Source: Lachnospiraceae bacterium (GTDB lineage Bacteria; Bacillota; Clostridia; Lachnospirales; Lachnospiraceae). Taken from it: a stretch of DNA of 42,822 nt. A model generated the notes under the pieces. It saw nothing but the letters and a program-made list of their open reading frames with translations, was not told the DNA's origin and ran no database searches. Of this stretch, positions 1 to 7,048 are shown piece by piece; within the stretch, counting starts at the first letter, position 1, and each line of letters begins with the position of its first letter. Where the stretch lies: contig JAFWDI010000013.1 of the NCBI GenBank assembly GCA_017513125.1, positions 1 to 42,822 on the forward strand, in the 5' to 3' direction. The position numbers were made by a program, and so were the translations under genes.

Positions 1-105
1 CGTCTGAAAGACCGGCTGGCAGCCGGGGCGTTTAGCCCGGCGTCAGAGCCTTCCGGCGGTAAGAGGACCGGCGCTAAAGAACCCGGCGATTTCGGTCATT
101 TTTGA
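1..105 (+). CDS. C-terminal end of an unidentified gene (partial)
   Basis: Frame 1 is open from the first base to a TGA at 103-105, giving 34 residues rich in Gly, Ala, Pro and Lys. The start lies outside the window. A hairpin with a T-run sits exactly at its stop, which is how an intrinsic terminator closes a gene and is the main reason to call it coding. No motif can be recognised in so short a piece. It is GC-rich, unlike the AT-rich genes that follow. Confidence 0.35.
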   Translation, partial: RLKDRLAAGAFSPASEPSGGKRTGAKEPGDFGHF

Positions 106-116
106 CCGGCGTTTTT
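93..116 (+). terminator. Intrinsic terminator at the end of the partial gene
   Basis: CGGTCA (93-98) and TGACCG (103-108) pair around a TTTT loop and are followed by GCGTTTTT. The stop codon of the preceding frame lies inside the 3' arm. Confidence 0.55.
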
Positions 117-168
117 GGGTCAAAAGTTTCCGGCGTTGACAGGCAGATATTTTTGCCTGAAAAAATCC

Positions 169-495
169 ATGATTCCAATTGCAATTATGGCAGGGATCGA
201 TCTGATTGCCGACACTGTCATTTATATAATGTGTGTGAAACAGACAATTACGTATTTTGCATCTTCCCTGATATTTAAGTTATATGGAGGCCTTTTAATA
301 TATATTCCGCAACCGCTTTTTAATAATGCGGTTAGAAGTTTTAGGATGAGTTATGTTTTGAGCTTGTTCTTGAGCGGATTACTGGGCACGGGTTGTATGG
401 TGATATGCTTTTTGGTTGGTATTCTTTTTTCAAGAATTAACAGGTTTTTTTATAAACAACATGTAAACAACATGTCATCCTACGAGAAAGATTAA
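169..495 (+). CDS. Small AT-rich membrane protein, possibly an N-terminally truncated remnant
   Basis: The frame encodes about 108 residues from the ATG at 169. A TTG at 115 in the same frame lies in the T-run of the preceding terminator, so it is an unlikely start. Three hydrophobic segments are visible, roughly residues 1-23, 35-50 and 60-85, followed by a basic tail. No SD site precedes any candidate start, so the gene may have lost its 5' end. Base composition is clearly AT-rich compared with most of the window, which suggests acquired DNA. No family is recognised. Confidence 0.4.
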   Translation: MIPIAIMAGIDLIADTVIYIMCVKQTITYFASSLIFKLYGGLLIYIPQPLFNNAVRSFRMSYVLSLFLSGLLGTGCMVICFLVGILFSRINRFFYKQHVNNMSSYEKD

Positions 496-505
496 GGAGG
501 GGTTT

Positions 506-574
506 ATGAAAAAGAACAATATGATTCGAGCAATAACAATTATATGTTTAGCAGGTGCCCATGAATACGAATAA
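506..574 (+). pseudogene. 22-residue signal-peptide-like frame, likely remnant of a secreted protein
   Basis: An excellent SD (AAGGAGG) precedes the ATG at 506. The product starts with basic residues (MKKNNMIR) followed by a hydrophobic stretch (AITIICLAGA) and then stops at TAA 572-574. This looks like the signal sequence of a secreted protein or lipoprotein whose body is gone. The frame overlaps the start of the next gene (561) in another frame, so it could alternatively be a leader peptide that couples translation. A deletion or frameshift is the simplest reading. Confidence 0.3.
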
Positions 575-836
575 ACCACACGGAAAAATATACAACTTTT
601 TCTTCGCTAAGGATGATCCTCACGGGATGGCTTTTTTAGATATCTTTTATCCGGCCTGGACTCTTTTCCTGATTATCATCTGTGCCATCCGTCTGAGTAG
701 AGGACAGCCCTGTTATGGTGTCTTGGGGCTCGCCGGCGCTTCCTGTGTTGGGTTCATTCTTTGGAAGATCCGGGTTTTGTCAGAAAAGAAGATCAGTTAT
801 GGCAAGGAGGATATGTTGCCCGAAGACCATACATAG
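561..836 (+). CDS. Small membrane protein of unknown function
   Basis: The gene encodes 91 residues from ATG 561 (a GTG at 555 is also in frame). Two hydrophobic segments are seen, around residues 25-42 (YPAWTLFLIIICAI) and 50-68 (GVLGLAGASCVGFILW), with a charged C-terminal tail. It overlaps the short signal-peptide-like frame at 506-574, whose strong SD may provide ribosomes by coupling, because no good SD lies directly upstream of 561. No family is recognised. Confidence 0.5.
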   Translation: MNTNKPHGKIYNFFFAKDDPHGMAFLDIFYPAWTLFLIIICAIRLSRGQPCYGVLGLAGASCVGFILWKIRVLSEKKISYGKEDMLPEDHT

Positions 837-877
837 TCTGTTTTGTGGTATTATAAAAAAAGAACGGAGAGCGTGCT

Positions 878-1756
878 ATGGAACGAGAAACATTTACCCC
901 ACAAATAACGAAGGAAGAGGAGCCGAAGAAAGGCGTTCCGCGCCTGCTTATCCGCGCTCTGCTCGTGGCGGCGGTGGTTGTTTTTGCAGTCTGCATAAAT
1001 AGCATCCGCTCAAACCGTGTGCAGCAGAGCTTGATCGATCGGGAAGAGGAGTTTCAAGCCGCGGCAGCGGCCATCCCGGAGGAAATCTTCCTCGGGCAGG
1101 CGCAGGTGCTGGACATGGACTCGGTGGTCGAAGTTTCTCAGGGCGAGGTCATGACACAGACGGTGGACGGGACGCCCATCGAACTGATTTATTTTCCGAA
1201 TACCATCGAGGTGGCGCCCGAAATACCCGGAATCATGACCCTGGAGTTTCAGGATGCTGACGGGGATGTCTATCGGTTTGAGGCTAGGTATGCATTGTCC
1301 GAAGGAAAATTGACCTTGTCGGCGCCGGAGGAGTCGGCTCATGAGGCATTTGCCTCGCTCACGGACAGCCTGACTTACGACGTGTCCCTTGCGGACGGAG
1401 AGATCGGGCTTATACATGGACTGGCGGCACAGTTATATGTGAACCAGGGAATGCTCGGCTCGTCCGTGATCCTTCAGGGAACGGCCTGCTCGGAGGCAGA
1501 TATGTATGAGGGGATCGCGTCCATCGACATGCAGATCACAGAGCCGGGCATCGAGACGCCATGTCGGCTGTTTTTCGCAGACGGCGGATCTTCGACTGAT
1601 GCAGTGGGACGTTACACCGGGACTTATCACGTTGAGATCCAGGCGGGGGATCAAACGTATATGCTGGCGTTTTATAATAATTACCCATACGGGTTTACTA
1701 TTCAGGATGGGAATGACTATTACTTTTATCATGATCCGGTCATGACAAGTGGCTGA
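878..1756 (+). CDS. Membrane-anchored extracytoplasmic protein of unknown function
   Basis: The 292-residue product has a short cytoplasmic N-terminus, one transmembrane helix at about residues 23-42 (LLIRALLVAAVVVFAVCI) and a long outside region rich in acidic and beta-type sequence. A GGAGAG site precedes the ATG. Two Cys (in TACSEAD and ETPCRLF) could form a disulfide. The C-terminus is rich in Tyr, Asn and Asp (YYFYHD). No enzyme motif is seen. It converges on the mobilization genes across a hairpin at 1791-1830, so it probably belongs to the host chromosome or to a neighbouring island. Confidence 0.7.
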   Translation: MERETFTPQITKEEEPKKGVPRLLIRALLVAAVVVFAVCINSIRSNRVQQSLIDREEEFQAAAAAIPEEIFLGQAQVLDMDSVVEVSQGEVMTQTVDGTPIELIYFPNTIEVAPEIPGIMTLEFQDADGDVYRFEARYALSEGKLTLSAPEESAHEAFASLTDSLTYDVSLADGEIGLIHGLAAQLYVNQGMLGSSVILQGTACSEADMYEGIASIDMQITEPGIETPCRLFFADGGSSTDAVGRYTGTYHVEIQAGDQTYMLAFYNNYPYGFTIQDGNDYYFYHDPVMTSG

Positions 1757-1790
1757 ATCAATGCAAAGACATATGAGCTCTTGGAAAACC

Positions 1791-1830
1791 ACAGAGCAAC
1801 ACTGCGGCAGAATGTCCGGTGCTGCTCTGT
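1791..1830. terminator. Hairpin between convergent genes
   Basis: ACAGAGCA (1791-1798) pairs with TGCTCTGT (1823-1830). It lies between the end of the membrane-anchored protein and the end of the relaxase gene. The following T-run is weak (GATTGCTTTGTTT). Confidence 0.45.
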
Positions 1831-1860
1831 GATTGCTTTGTTTGGTTGATGATATATTGC

Positions 1861-3117
1861 TTATTTTTGGGGCATGTCCTGATGTTTCTCCTTCGGCTGC
1901 CGAGCCCTTTCGGCGCGCCTCTGTTCGTTATAGGCATCCGCCTTTGTCTGACTCTGAGCGAGACGCTCCCGGACCGATTCCCGGATCGGAGCCTGCATGG
2001 CTTTCCTCTGGGCCGGATCCCAGAAGACGGCCGCCAGACGCTTTGTGATGTGGTCCGTCATCCCCTTGAACCGTTTCATCAGGATGTCCAGGGTCTGGCT
2101 GATGATGCTTTTCTGGCTGGGCGTATTTGGGCTTTTTTCGGAGGTCAGGTTTTTCTTCAGCCTCTCGATCTCATCGAAGTCGGCATTGTGCGTTTCCTCG
2201 ATCACCTTCGCCGTTACGACGTCTACGGCGGTCTCATAGGCGACCTCGGCGACCTCGTCGATGAACTTCTCCGTGTCTTCGATGCGGATCGTCAGAGTGT
2301 CCAGTCTGGACTCCTGCTCTGAGATCTCCCGGGCCTGTTCCGCCAGCTTCTCCCTCTGCTTCATCAGGATGTAATCCTGTTTCTCCAGATAAGCCCTCCC
2401 GCCGTATTCCGGCTCCTGATCCAGGTGCAGCCCGTGCTTCGCGCAGATGTCGAAGAGCAGGGCCCTGCAGGCCGCGTCAAACGTCTTTTTGCGGTTGTTC
2501 AGCTTGCTCGGCTTTATGTCCGGATCAGGCAGATCGAAGCCCAGGGCCTCCAGTGCTTTTTCCTGCTGCGGAGCGATCTCACCATAACGGTTTTCACAGT
2601 CGAAGACATGGCGCTCATGGATGTGAGGCGTCGCTTCATCCAGGTGCAATGCCCAGTCGAGGATGTGGACGTGTTCCCCGAAACGGCGGTCGAACTCCTC
2701 GAAAAACTCCGCTGCGATCTCAGCCAGAACTTCCGGCGGGACCGACTGCTCCATCGTCCCGATTTGGATCAGTGATTCCTCTGGGCAGGTCTTCTTGTCG
2801 CCCCACAAGTCTTTCGGTGTACGGTCACGGCTCGAATGTCCGCTTTTGCGGTTTCGCTCATGCTGGCCTTCGCAGAAATCGAAATATTGATCATAATAAA
2901 ACGCCTGCTCGATCTGTTCGAATGAATACGAGATCTGTTCCTCCTGCGCCTGATCCGAGGGAAAATGAAACCCTTGAAAACAGTCCCAGTATACGTTCCG
3001 TTTTGCGCGTTCTACGTCGATGTGGTCGCTGTTAGCGACGTTGAAACGGCGGTCATTATGCTTCGGGTTATACGCGCCGTTTTTGCCTGAACGGCCGTTG
3101 TGTCTTGTCAATTTCAT
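1861..3117 (-). CDS. mobV: MobV (Mob/Pre) family relaxase
   Basis: The 418-residue product nicks DNA at oriT and leads the transferred strand. The MobV signature HLDEATPHIH, which supplies the metal-binding histidines, is present around residue 155. The C-terminal third is highly charged and coiled-coil-like, as usual in this family. I chose ATG 3117 (MKLTRHNGR) because AAAGGA lies about 10 bases upstream and the family begins near here; the frame can be extended to a TTG at 3156. It lies downstream of the mobilization protein and integrase on the same strand, separated by a 240-base gap that holds the candidate oriT. The final His of the motif is followed by ER, and it looks intact. Confidence 0.85.
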   Translation of the reverse strand: MKLTRHNGRSGKNGAYNPKHNDRRFNVANSDHIDVERAKRNVYWDCFQGFHFPSDQAQEEQISYSFEQIEQAFYYDQYFDFCEGQHERNRKSGHSSRDRTPKDLWGDKKTCPEESLIQIGTMEQSVPPEVLAEIAAEFFEEFDRRFGEHVHILDWALHLDEATPHIHERHVFDCENRYGEIAPQQEKALEALGFDLPDPDIKPSKLNNRKKTFDAACRALLFDICAKHGLHLDQEPEYGGRAYLEKQDYILMKQREKLAEQAREISEQESRLDTLTIRIEDTEKFIDEVAEVAYETAVDVVTAKVIEETHNADFDEIERLKKNLTSEKSPNTPSQKSIISQTLDILMKRFKGMTDHITKRLAAVFWDPAQRKAMQAPIRESVRERLAQSQTKADAYNEQRRAERARQPKEKHQDMPQK

Positions 3118-3215
3118 GAATATCAGGTCCTTTCTGTCTATCAGTTTTTTCGTCAATCATGTTTTCCCCTGCCTCAGTTTTTCGCCGAAAACGCAGTGAA
3201 GGACGGCAGGTAATA

Positions 3216-3253
3216 CCCAGTATGAAGTGTCGATGCTCGACACTTCTCCTGGG
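3216..3253. other. Candidate origin of transfer (hairpin upstream of relaxase gene)
   Basis: A perfect 10-bp inverted repeat, GAAGTGTCGA (3224-3233) and TCGACACTTC (3237-3246), with a 3-base loop is extended by outer arms CCCAG (3216-3220) and CTGGG (3249-3253). MobV-type origins lie just upstream of the mob gene and contain such hairpins beside the nick site. A second shorter repeat (CCGGTA...TACCGG, about 3298-3324) lies nearby. The nick position cannot be read from sequence alone, and the hairpin could instead terminate transcription of the upstream genes. Confidence 0.45.
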
Positions 3254-3357
3254 CAAGGACTGCCGCCCTTGACCCGCGCAGGCGCTCCGCCCTGCACCCG
3301 GTAAAACATCGTATCCGATACCGGAGGAAGCGCTGGGGCGGGAGAGTGTTTTATCCG

Positions 3358-3687
3358 TCAGCCGCCTTCCTCCGTCTTCATGCCGTCCATGACTGCTGCG
3401 ATCAGGTCGATCCGCATCAACAGTTCCGGCTGCGGGCTTTCTCCGGCGGTCAATCGCTCCAGTTCGGACAGGATCGCCTGCATTTCCAGCTTCAGACCGC
3501 GGTACACTTTCGGGTTTCCGTGTACCACGACGTTCATGTCCGTCAGCCGGCGCGTGATGTATTCCTGCTTCGAGAGCCCTGCGATGTGCACTGCCGTTTC
3601 GATCAGTGCATCCTCCTCTTGCGATAACCGGAATGAGATTTGTTTACTTCTCCAGCGGCCTTGCTGATCCAGGTTTTTAGCTGACAT
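3358..3687 (-). CDS. Mobilization accessory protein (MobC-like, ribbon-helix-helix)
   Basis: The 109-residue product starts at ATG 3687, which has GGAGGGCAGA upstream; a longer frame to 3828 lies inside the integrase gene and is not used. The N-terminal part (KQISFRLSQEEDALIETAV) fits a ribbon-helix-helix DNA-binding fold, followed by helical segments (LSKQEYITRRL), as in relaxosome proteins of the MobC type. It overlaps the integrase stop by 11 bases, so translation is probably coupled. It would bind near oriT and help the MobV relaxase. Confidence 0.7.
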   Translation of the reverse strand: MSAKNLDQQGRWRSKQISFRLSQEEDALIETAVHIAGLSKQEYITRRLTDMNVVVHGNPKVYRGLKLEMQAILSELERLTAGESPQPELLMRIDLIAAVMDGMKTEEGG

Positions 3688-4783
3688 GTCTCTGCCCTCC
3701 TTCGGCGTTTGCGGCCCATCTTTTTGCATCCAGTTGTTCCGCCATTTCCGATTGTTTGGACGGGAACAGGTGCGCATATTTGTAAGTGATGTCGATGCTT
3801 TCATGCCCCACTCTGTCCGCGATCGCAACTGCCGAGAAGCCCATATCGATCAGCAGGCTGATGTGGCTGTGCCGAAGATCATGGATACGGATGCGTTTGA
3901 CCCCGGCTTTTGCCGAGCCCCGGTCCATCTCATGGTGAAGTCCCCATTTGGTCATATCGAAGATCCGCTGATTTGGCTTCACCCCATATAGGCTTTTCAG
4001 ATAATCCCTGATTTCTTCTACGAGGAAGGACGGCATCTTGATGTCCCGGATGCTCTTGGGCGTTTTCGGATCTGTGATGATGTCCTGCTTTCTGAAACGC
4101 TGATAGGATTTCGTGATCGATAAGATACCTTTTTCCAGATCGAAGTCTCCCGGCGTCAATGCCAGCAGTTCGCCCTCGCGGATGCCCGTCCAGTACAGCA
4201 GCTGAAAAGCGTAGTAGTATGGCGGCTTCTCCATCATGACTTCTGAGAACTTGAGATATTCTTCCGTGGTCCAGAAGCTCATTTCCTGTCTGGTTTCCCT
4301 TCCCATGTTCCCGGCAGCCGCAGCGGGATTCGATTTCAGGTCGTAATACCGGACGGCGTAATTGAAGATGGCCGAAAGCTGGGCGTGGATCTTGCTTAGA
4401 TAAACCGGAGAATAGGGTTCTCCTTTTTCGTCCCGGTACTCCAGCAGCGTGTTCTGCCATGCCAGCACATCTTTGACCTTGATCTCGTTCAGCTTCTTCT
4501 TTCCGAAATAGGGGAGGATCTTCGTCTCAAAGATATTTTTCTTTGAGATCCAGGTGGTCTCCCGTACGCGCTGATGTTTGTCAGCTGCGTATATTTCGTA
4601 AAACGTCTCAAACTCCATACTGAGGTCCGCTGCCTGCATGAGCAGAAACTGCCGTTCCCATTCCTGAGCTTCCTTTTTGGTTTTAAAGCCCCGGCGCATT
4701 TTCTTTTTGCGCTGACCCTGCCAGTCCTCATAGTAGAACGAGCTGTACCACGTCCCTTTATTCTGATCTTTGTATGCCGGCAT
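3677..4783 (-). CDS. int: Tyrosine recombinase / integrase (Tn916 Int-like)
   Basis: The 368-residue product has an N-terminal arm-binding domain (residues 1-45, WYSSFYYEDWQGQRKKK), a SAM-like core-binding domain (about 60-165) and a C-terminal catalytic domain. The catalytic Arg is in TGIREGELLAL, the HxLR box in HDLRHSHISLL, then GHESIDIT and the nucleophile Tyr in YKYAHLFP. Start ATG 4783 is chosen for its GGAGGGCTGAG SD; the open frame continues upstream to 4888 but overlaps the excisionase gene. One base separates it from the excisionase stop. It would insert and excise the element, probably at the guaA 3' end. Confidence 0.9.
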   Translation of the reverse strand: MPAYKDQNKGTWYSSFYYEDWQGQRKKKMRRGFKTKKEAQEWERQFLLMQAADLSMEFETFYEIYAADKHQRVRETTWISKKNIFETKILPYFGKKKLNEIKVKDVLAWQNTLLEYRDEKGEPYSPVYLSKIHAQLSAIFNYAVRYYDLKSNPAAAAGNMGRETRQEMSFWTTEEYLKFSEVMMEKPPYYYAFQLLYWTGIREGELLALTPGDFDLEKGILSITKSYQRFRKQDIITDPKTPKSIRDIKMPSFLVEEIRDYLKSLYGVKPNQRIFDMTKWGLHHEMDRGSAKAGVKRIRIHDLRHSHISLLIDMGFSAVAIADRVGHESIDITYKYAHLFPSKQSEMAEQLDAKRWAANAEGGQRHVS

Positions 4784-4784
4784 C

Positions 4785-4979
4785 TCAGCCCTCCTTTCTG
4801 TCTGCGAGGCCATAGATCTGCTCTTCGAAGTACTGCCTGCTGACACGGCCCTGGATGGTCGTATAACCCTTCGCCCTGAGCTGTTCATTCCATTCCCGGA
4901 TCATCCGGTAGGCCAGCGGCTGGGATATTTGCAGTTCTTCTGCGATTTCTGATGCTTTGATAAATACTGTGTTCTTCAT
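4785..4979 (-). CDS. xis: Excisionase-like helix-turn-helix protein
   Basis: The 64-residue basic protein has a MerR/excisionase-like helix-turn-helix (ASEIAEELQISQPLAYRMIREW) and a wing-like tail (GRVSRQYFEEQIYG). A strong SD (GGAGGTAATA) precedes ATG 4979. It is the first gene of the leftward integrase operon, the usual place for the directionality factor that bends attachment sites and favours excision. The promoter is at 5031-5060. Confidence 0.7.
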   Translation of the reverse strand: MKNTVFIKASEIAEELQISQPLAYRMIREWNEQLRAKGYTTIQGRVSRQYFEEQIYGLADRKEG

Positions 4980-5030
4980 ATTATTACCTCCATTTTTCGT
5001 TTCTTAACTCATTATGCTTAAGTCGAGATC

Positions 5031-5060
5031 AGTATACTTTACTAAATTCAGTTAAGTCAA
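5031..5060 (-). promoter_or_regulatory. Promoter of the excisionase-integrase-mobilization operon
   Basis: On the minus strand, -35 TTGACT (5055-5060) and -10 TATACT (5031-5036) are separated by 18 bp. Repeats of TTAAGT occur across the intergenic region (about 5018, 5052 and 5094) and are candidate half-sites for the divergent XRE repressor. Confidence 0.65.
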
Positions 5061-5104
5061 TACAATGACAGGCACATTCTTAAATATTTTTATTTAAGTT
5101 TTTG

Positions 5105-5133
5105 TTGATTCACCTCATTTGCAGTGCTATATT
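5105..5133 (+). promoter_or_regulatory. Promoter of the XRE repressor gene
   Basis: TTGATT (5105-5110) and TATATT (5128-5133) are separated by 17 bp. The RNA would start near 5140 and carry the SD AAGGAGG just before ATG 5166. Confidence 0.55.
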
Positions 5134-5165
5134 GACTTCAACAGATTTGTTTAAGGAGGCCTGTT

Positions 5166-5633
5166 ATGGCGATTGGAAATCGAATTCGTTTCTTCCGGAA
5201 ACGCAAAGGGATGAAACAGAAGGAGCTGGGAGAGGCCCTCGGTTTCACTCTGAAGACCTCGGAAGTGCGTATGACGCAGTACGAGTCCGAAGCACGCACC
5301 CCGAAAGAAGAGATGATTCAGCAGATGGCCTATTTCTTCGGTGTCAGACCGGAAGCCATCAAGGTGCCGGACATCGATACATACACAGGCCTTATGCACA
5401 CGTTCTTCGCCCTGGAGGATATGTATGGTCTGACCGTCGACAGCATTGACGGCTGCCTTTGCCTCCGGCTGAAACTGGATCTGGAAAAGCGCAGTGAGTT
5501 TACGAATGTTGGGGAAAGACTTGAGGACTGGCTCGAACAGGCCAGACTGTATCGTGAAGGAAAGATCACGAAGGAAGAGTATGACGACTGGCGTTATAAC
5601 TATCCTGAAGGTTATTACGGCAAAAAGGAGTGA
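5166..5633 (+). CDS. XRE-family repressor of the mobile element
   Basis: The 155-residue product has an N-terminal Cro/CI-type helix-turn-helix (residues 4-62; RFFRKRKGMKQKELGEALGF, then VRMTQYESEARTPK) and a C-terminal acidic and aromatic region of unknown role (WLEQARLYREGKITKEEYDDW). SD AAGGAGG is ideal. It is divergent from the excisionase-integrase operon and shares its 186-bp control region, so it most likely holds the element quiescent. No protease or self-cleavage motif of the LexA type is seen; an antirepressor or ImmR-like protease partner is not present nearby. Confidence 0.8.
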   Translation: MAIGNRIRFFRKRKGMKQKELGEALGFTLKTSEVRMTQYESEARTPKEEMIQQMAYFFGVRPEAIKVPDIDTYTGLMHTFFALEDMYGLTVDSIDGCLCLRLKLDLEKRSEFTNVGERLEDWLEQARLYREGKITKEEYDDWRYNYPEGYYGKKE

Positions 5634-5670
5634 GTTGTTTCGTGATGTGGTTTTGCTTCGCATAGAAAAA

Positions 5671-5709
5671 CCCTCTGAATATCAAGCCGATACTCAGAGG
5701 GCATTTTTA
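5671..5709. terminator. Bidirectional intrinsic terminator after the repressor gene
   Basis: CCCTCTGA (5671-5678) pairs with TCAGAGGG (5694-5701), followed by CATTTTT on the plus strand and GGGTTTTT on the minus strand. It can end repressor transcripts and any leftward transcript running in from guaA. Confidence 0.8.
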
Positions 5710-5826
5710 TGCTTCTCTTTGTTCTTTGGAATAATGGGGCTTCGGCAGCAGTATCAAAATAGTATCATCTGCTGATCCGAGTCTCCGAAAAGCCTTATTT
5801 TTCAAGGCTTTCCGAGCTTTCGCTCA

Positions 5827-6819
5827 TCATTCGTATTCCACCGTAGCCGGCGGCTTCGGCGTAAAGTCGTACAGCACGCGGTTAATGCCCGGCACCTCCG
5901 CGATGATCCGCTGCACCAGATGGTCGATCAGCTCAGCCGGCAGATGCTCCACGGTCACCTCCATGACGTCCGTCGTATTGATCGCGCGGATGATGCACGG
6001 CCAGTCAAACGTCCGCTGACCGTTCTTCACGCCCGTCGATTTAAAGTCCGGAACCACGGTAAAGTACTGCCAGACCTTCCCTTCGAGACCGTTCTTCGCG
6101 AACTCCTCCCGCAGGATCGCGTCGGACTCGCGCACGGCCTCCAGGCGGTCGCGCGTGATCGCGCCGGGGCAGCGCACGCCCAGGCCCGGGCCCGGGAACG
6201 GCTGACGGTCGACCATGTTCGCGGGCAGACCCAGCTCGCGGCCCACGACGCGGACCTCGTCCTTAAACAGGATCCGGACGGGCTCGACCAGCTCGAAGCG
6301 GGAGGCGATGTCCTCGGGGAGACCGCCGGCATTATGATGCGCCTTGATCCCGGCTTCGCTCTCGAGGATGTCGGGCCAGATGGTGCCCTGCGCCAGGAAC
6401 TCCACGCCTTCCAGCTTTCTGGCCTCGTCGGCGAACACGTCGATGAACTCCTCGCCGATGATGTGGCGCTTCTGTTCGGGATCCGACACGCCGGCCAGCT
6501 TATCCAGGAAGCGGTCGACCGCGTCCACATAGATCAGGTTCGCGTTCATCTGTCCGCGGAACACCTCGATGACCTGCTCGGGCTCGCCCTTTCTCAGCAG
6601 ACCGTGGTTTACGTGCACGCAGACGAGGTTCTGGCCGATGGCCTTGATCAGCAGAGCCGCGACGACCGAAGAGTCGACGCCGCCCGACAGCGCGAGCAGC
6701 ACTTTCTTATCGCCGACCTGCGCGCGGATCTCCGCGATCTGCTCGTCGATGAACGCCTGCGCCAGCGCGGGCGTGGTGATGCGTTCCATGTTATCCGGAC
6801 GCCTGATATCCTCCACCAT
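5827..6819 (-). CDS. guaA: GMP synthase, ATP-pyrophosphatase and dimerization domains only
   Basis: The 330-residue protein converts XMP to GMP with ATP and ammonia in the cytoplasm. The PP-loop LSGGVDSSV is at residues 44-52, and the C-terminal dimerization domain ends normally (FTPKPPATVEYE). The family is usually about 510 residues with a glutamine amidotransferase domain of about 190 residues in front; that domain is missing here. It is not a truncation artefact, since ATG 6819 has its own GGGGGA SD and a promoter lies upstream (6913-6942). A separate glutaminase subunit, as in archaeal two-subunit enzymes, must be encoded elsewhere, or free ammonia is used. Its 3' end faces the mobile element. 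Confidence 0.9.
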   Translation of the reverse strand: MVEDIRRPDNMERITTPALAQAFIDEQIAEIRAQVGDKKVLLALSGGVDSSVVAALLIKAIGQNLVCVHVNHGLLRKGEPEQVIEVFRGQMNANLIYVDAVDRFLDKLAGVSDPEQKRHIIGEEFIDVFADEARKLEGVEFLAQGTIWPDILESEAGIKAHHNAGGLPEDIASRFELVEPVRILFKDEVRVVGRELGLPANMVDRQPFPGPGLGVRCPGAITRDRLEAVRESDAILREEFAKNGLEGKVWQYFTVVPDFKSTGVKNGQRTFDWPCIIRAINTTDVMEVTVEHLPAELIDHLVQRIIAEVPGINRVLYDFTPKPPATVEYE

Positions 6820-6912
6820 AGTAGGTCCCCCTTATTAGAAATGATCTGTTTTCGGCAATGCTTCGGCCGGCAGGCTCCCGCCCTTCGGCCGTTTTTTAAA
6901 ATTCCGCCCATT

Positions 6913-6942
6913 ATTTTACTCCGAAATCGCGGCGGGTTTCAA
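6913..6942 (-). promoter_or_regulatory. guaA promoter
   Basis: On the minus strand TTGAAA (6937-6942) and TAAAAT (6913-6918) are 18 bp apart. The leader of about 87 nt contains GC-rich inverted repeats (CGGCCG at both ends of a loop) but no recognisable purine riboswitch core. Confidence 0.5.
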
Positions 6943-6947
6943 CATCA

Positions 6948-6977
6948 TTGGACGAATAAAAGCAAATGACCTATAGT
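6948..6977 (+). promoter_or_regulatory. Promoter of the GNAT gene
   Basis: TTGGAC (6948-6953) and TATAGT (6972-6977), 18-bp spacer, reading away from guaA. It overlaps the region upstream of the guaA promoter, so the two are back to back. Confidence 0.45.
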
Positions 6978-7048
6978 TAAGACAGTATAACAGCCTGCGC
7001 CCGGGCACGCGTTTTCGCGCGGCCGCTGAGGAGCGGAGAGGAGGCAGC

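Larger units (their letters stand above)
1861..5826. mobile_element. Integrative mobilizable element next to guaA (boundaries approximate)
   Basis: The block carries a MobV relaxase, a small mobilization protein, a tyrosine integrase and an excisionase-like protein in one leftward operon, with a divergent XRE repressor. There are no type IV secretion genes, so it would be mobilizable rather than self-transmissible. The repressor end abuts the 3' end of guaA, a known hotspot for integrases of this type. I could not find a copy of the guaA 3' end sequence left of the relaxase gene, so the left boundary is unknown; the AT-rich genes at 169-836 could be cargo. Confidence 0.65.

Noticed and set aside
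1..1860. Left attachment repeat of the mobile element
   Set aside because: Searched by eye for the guaA end (CATTCGTATTCC and its complement); only short chance matches such as ATATTCC were seen.
5827..6819. guaA as a pseudogene broken by the element
   Set aside because: The missing domain is at the N-terminus, far from the element, and the gene has its own promoter, SD and normal C-terminal end.
6820..7048. Purine riboswitch before guaA
   Set aside because: The conserved purine aptamer core sequences were not found in the 87-nt leader; only GC-rich inverted repeats are present.
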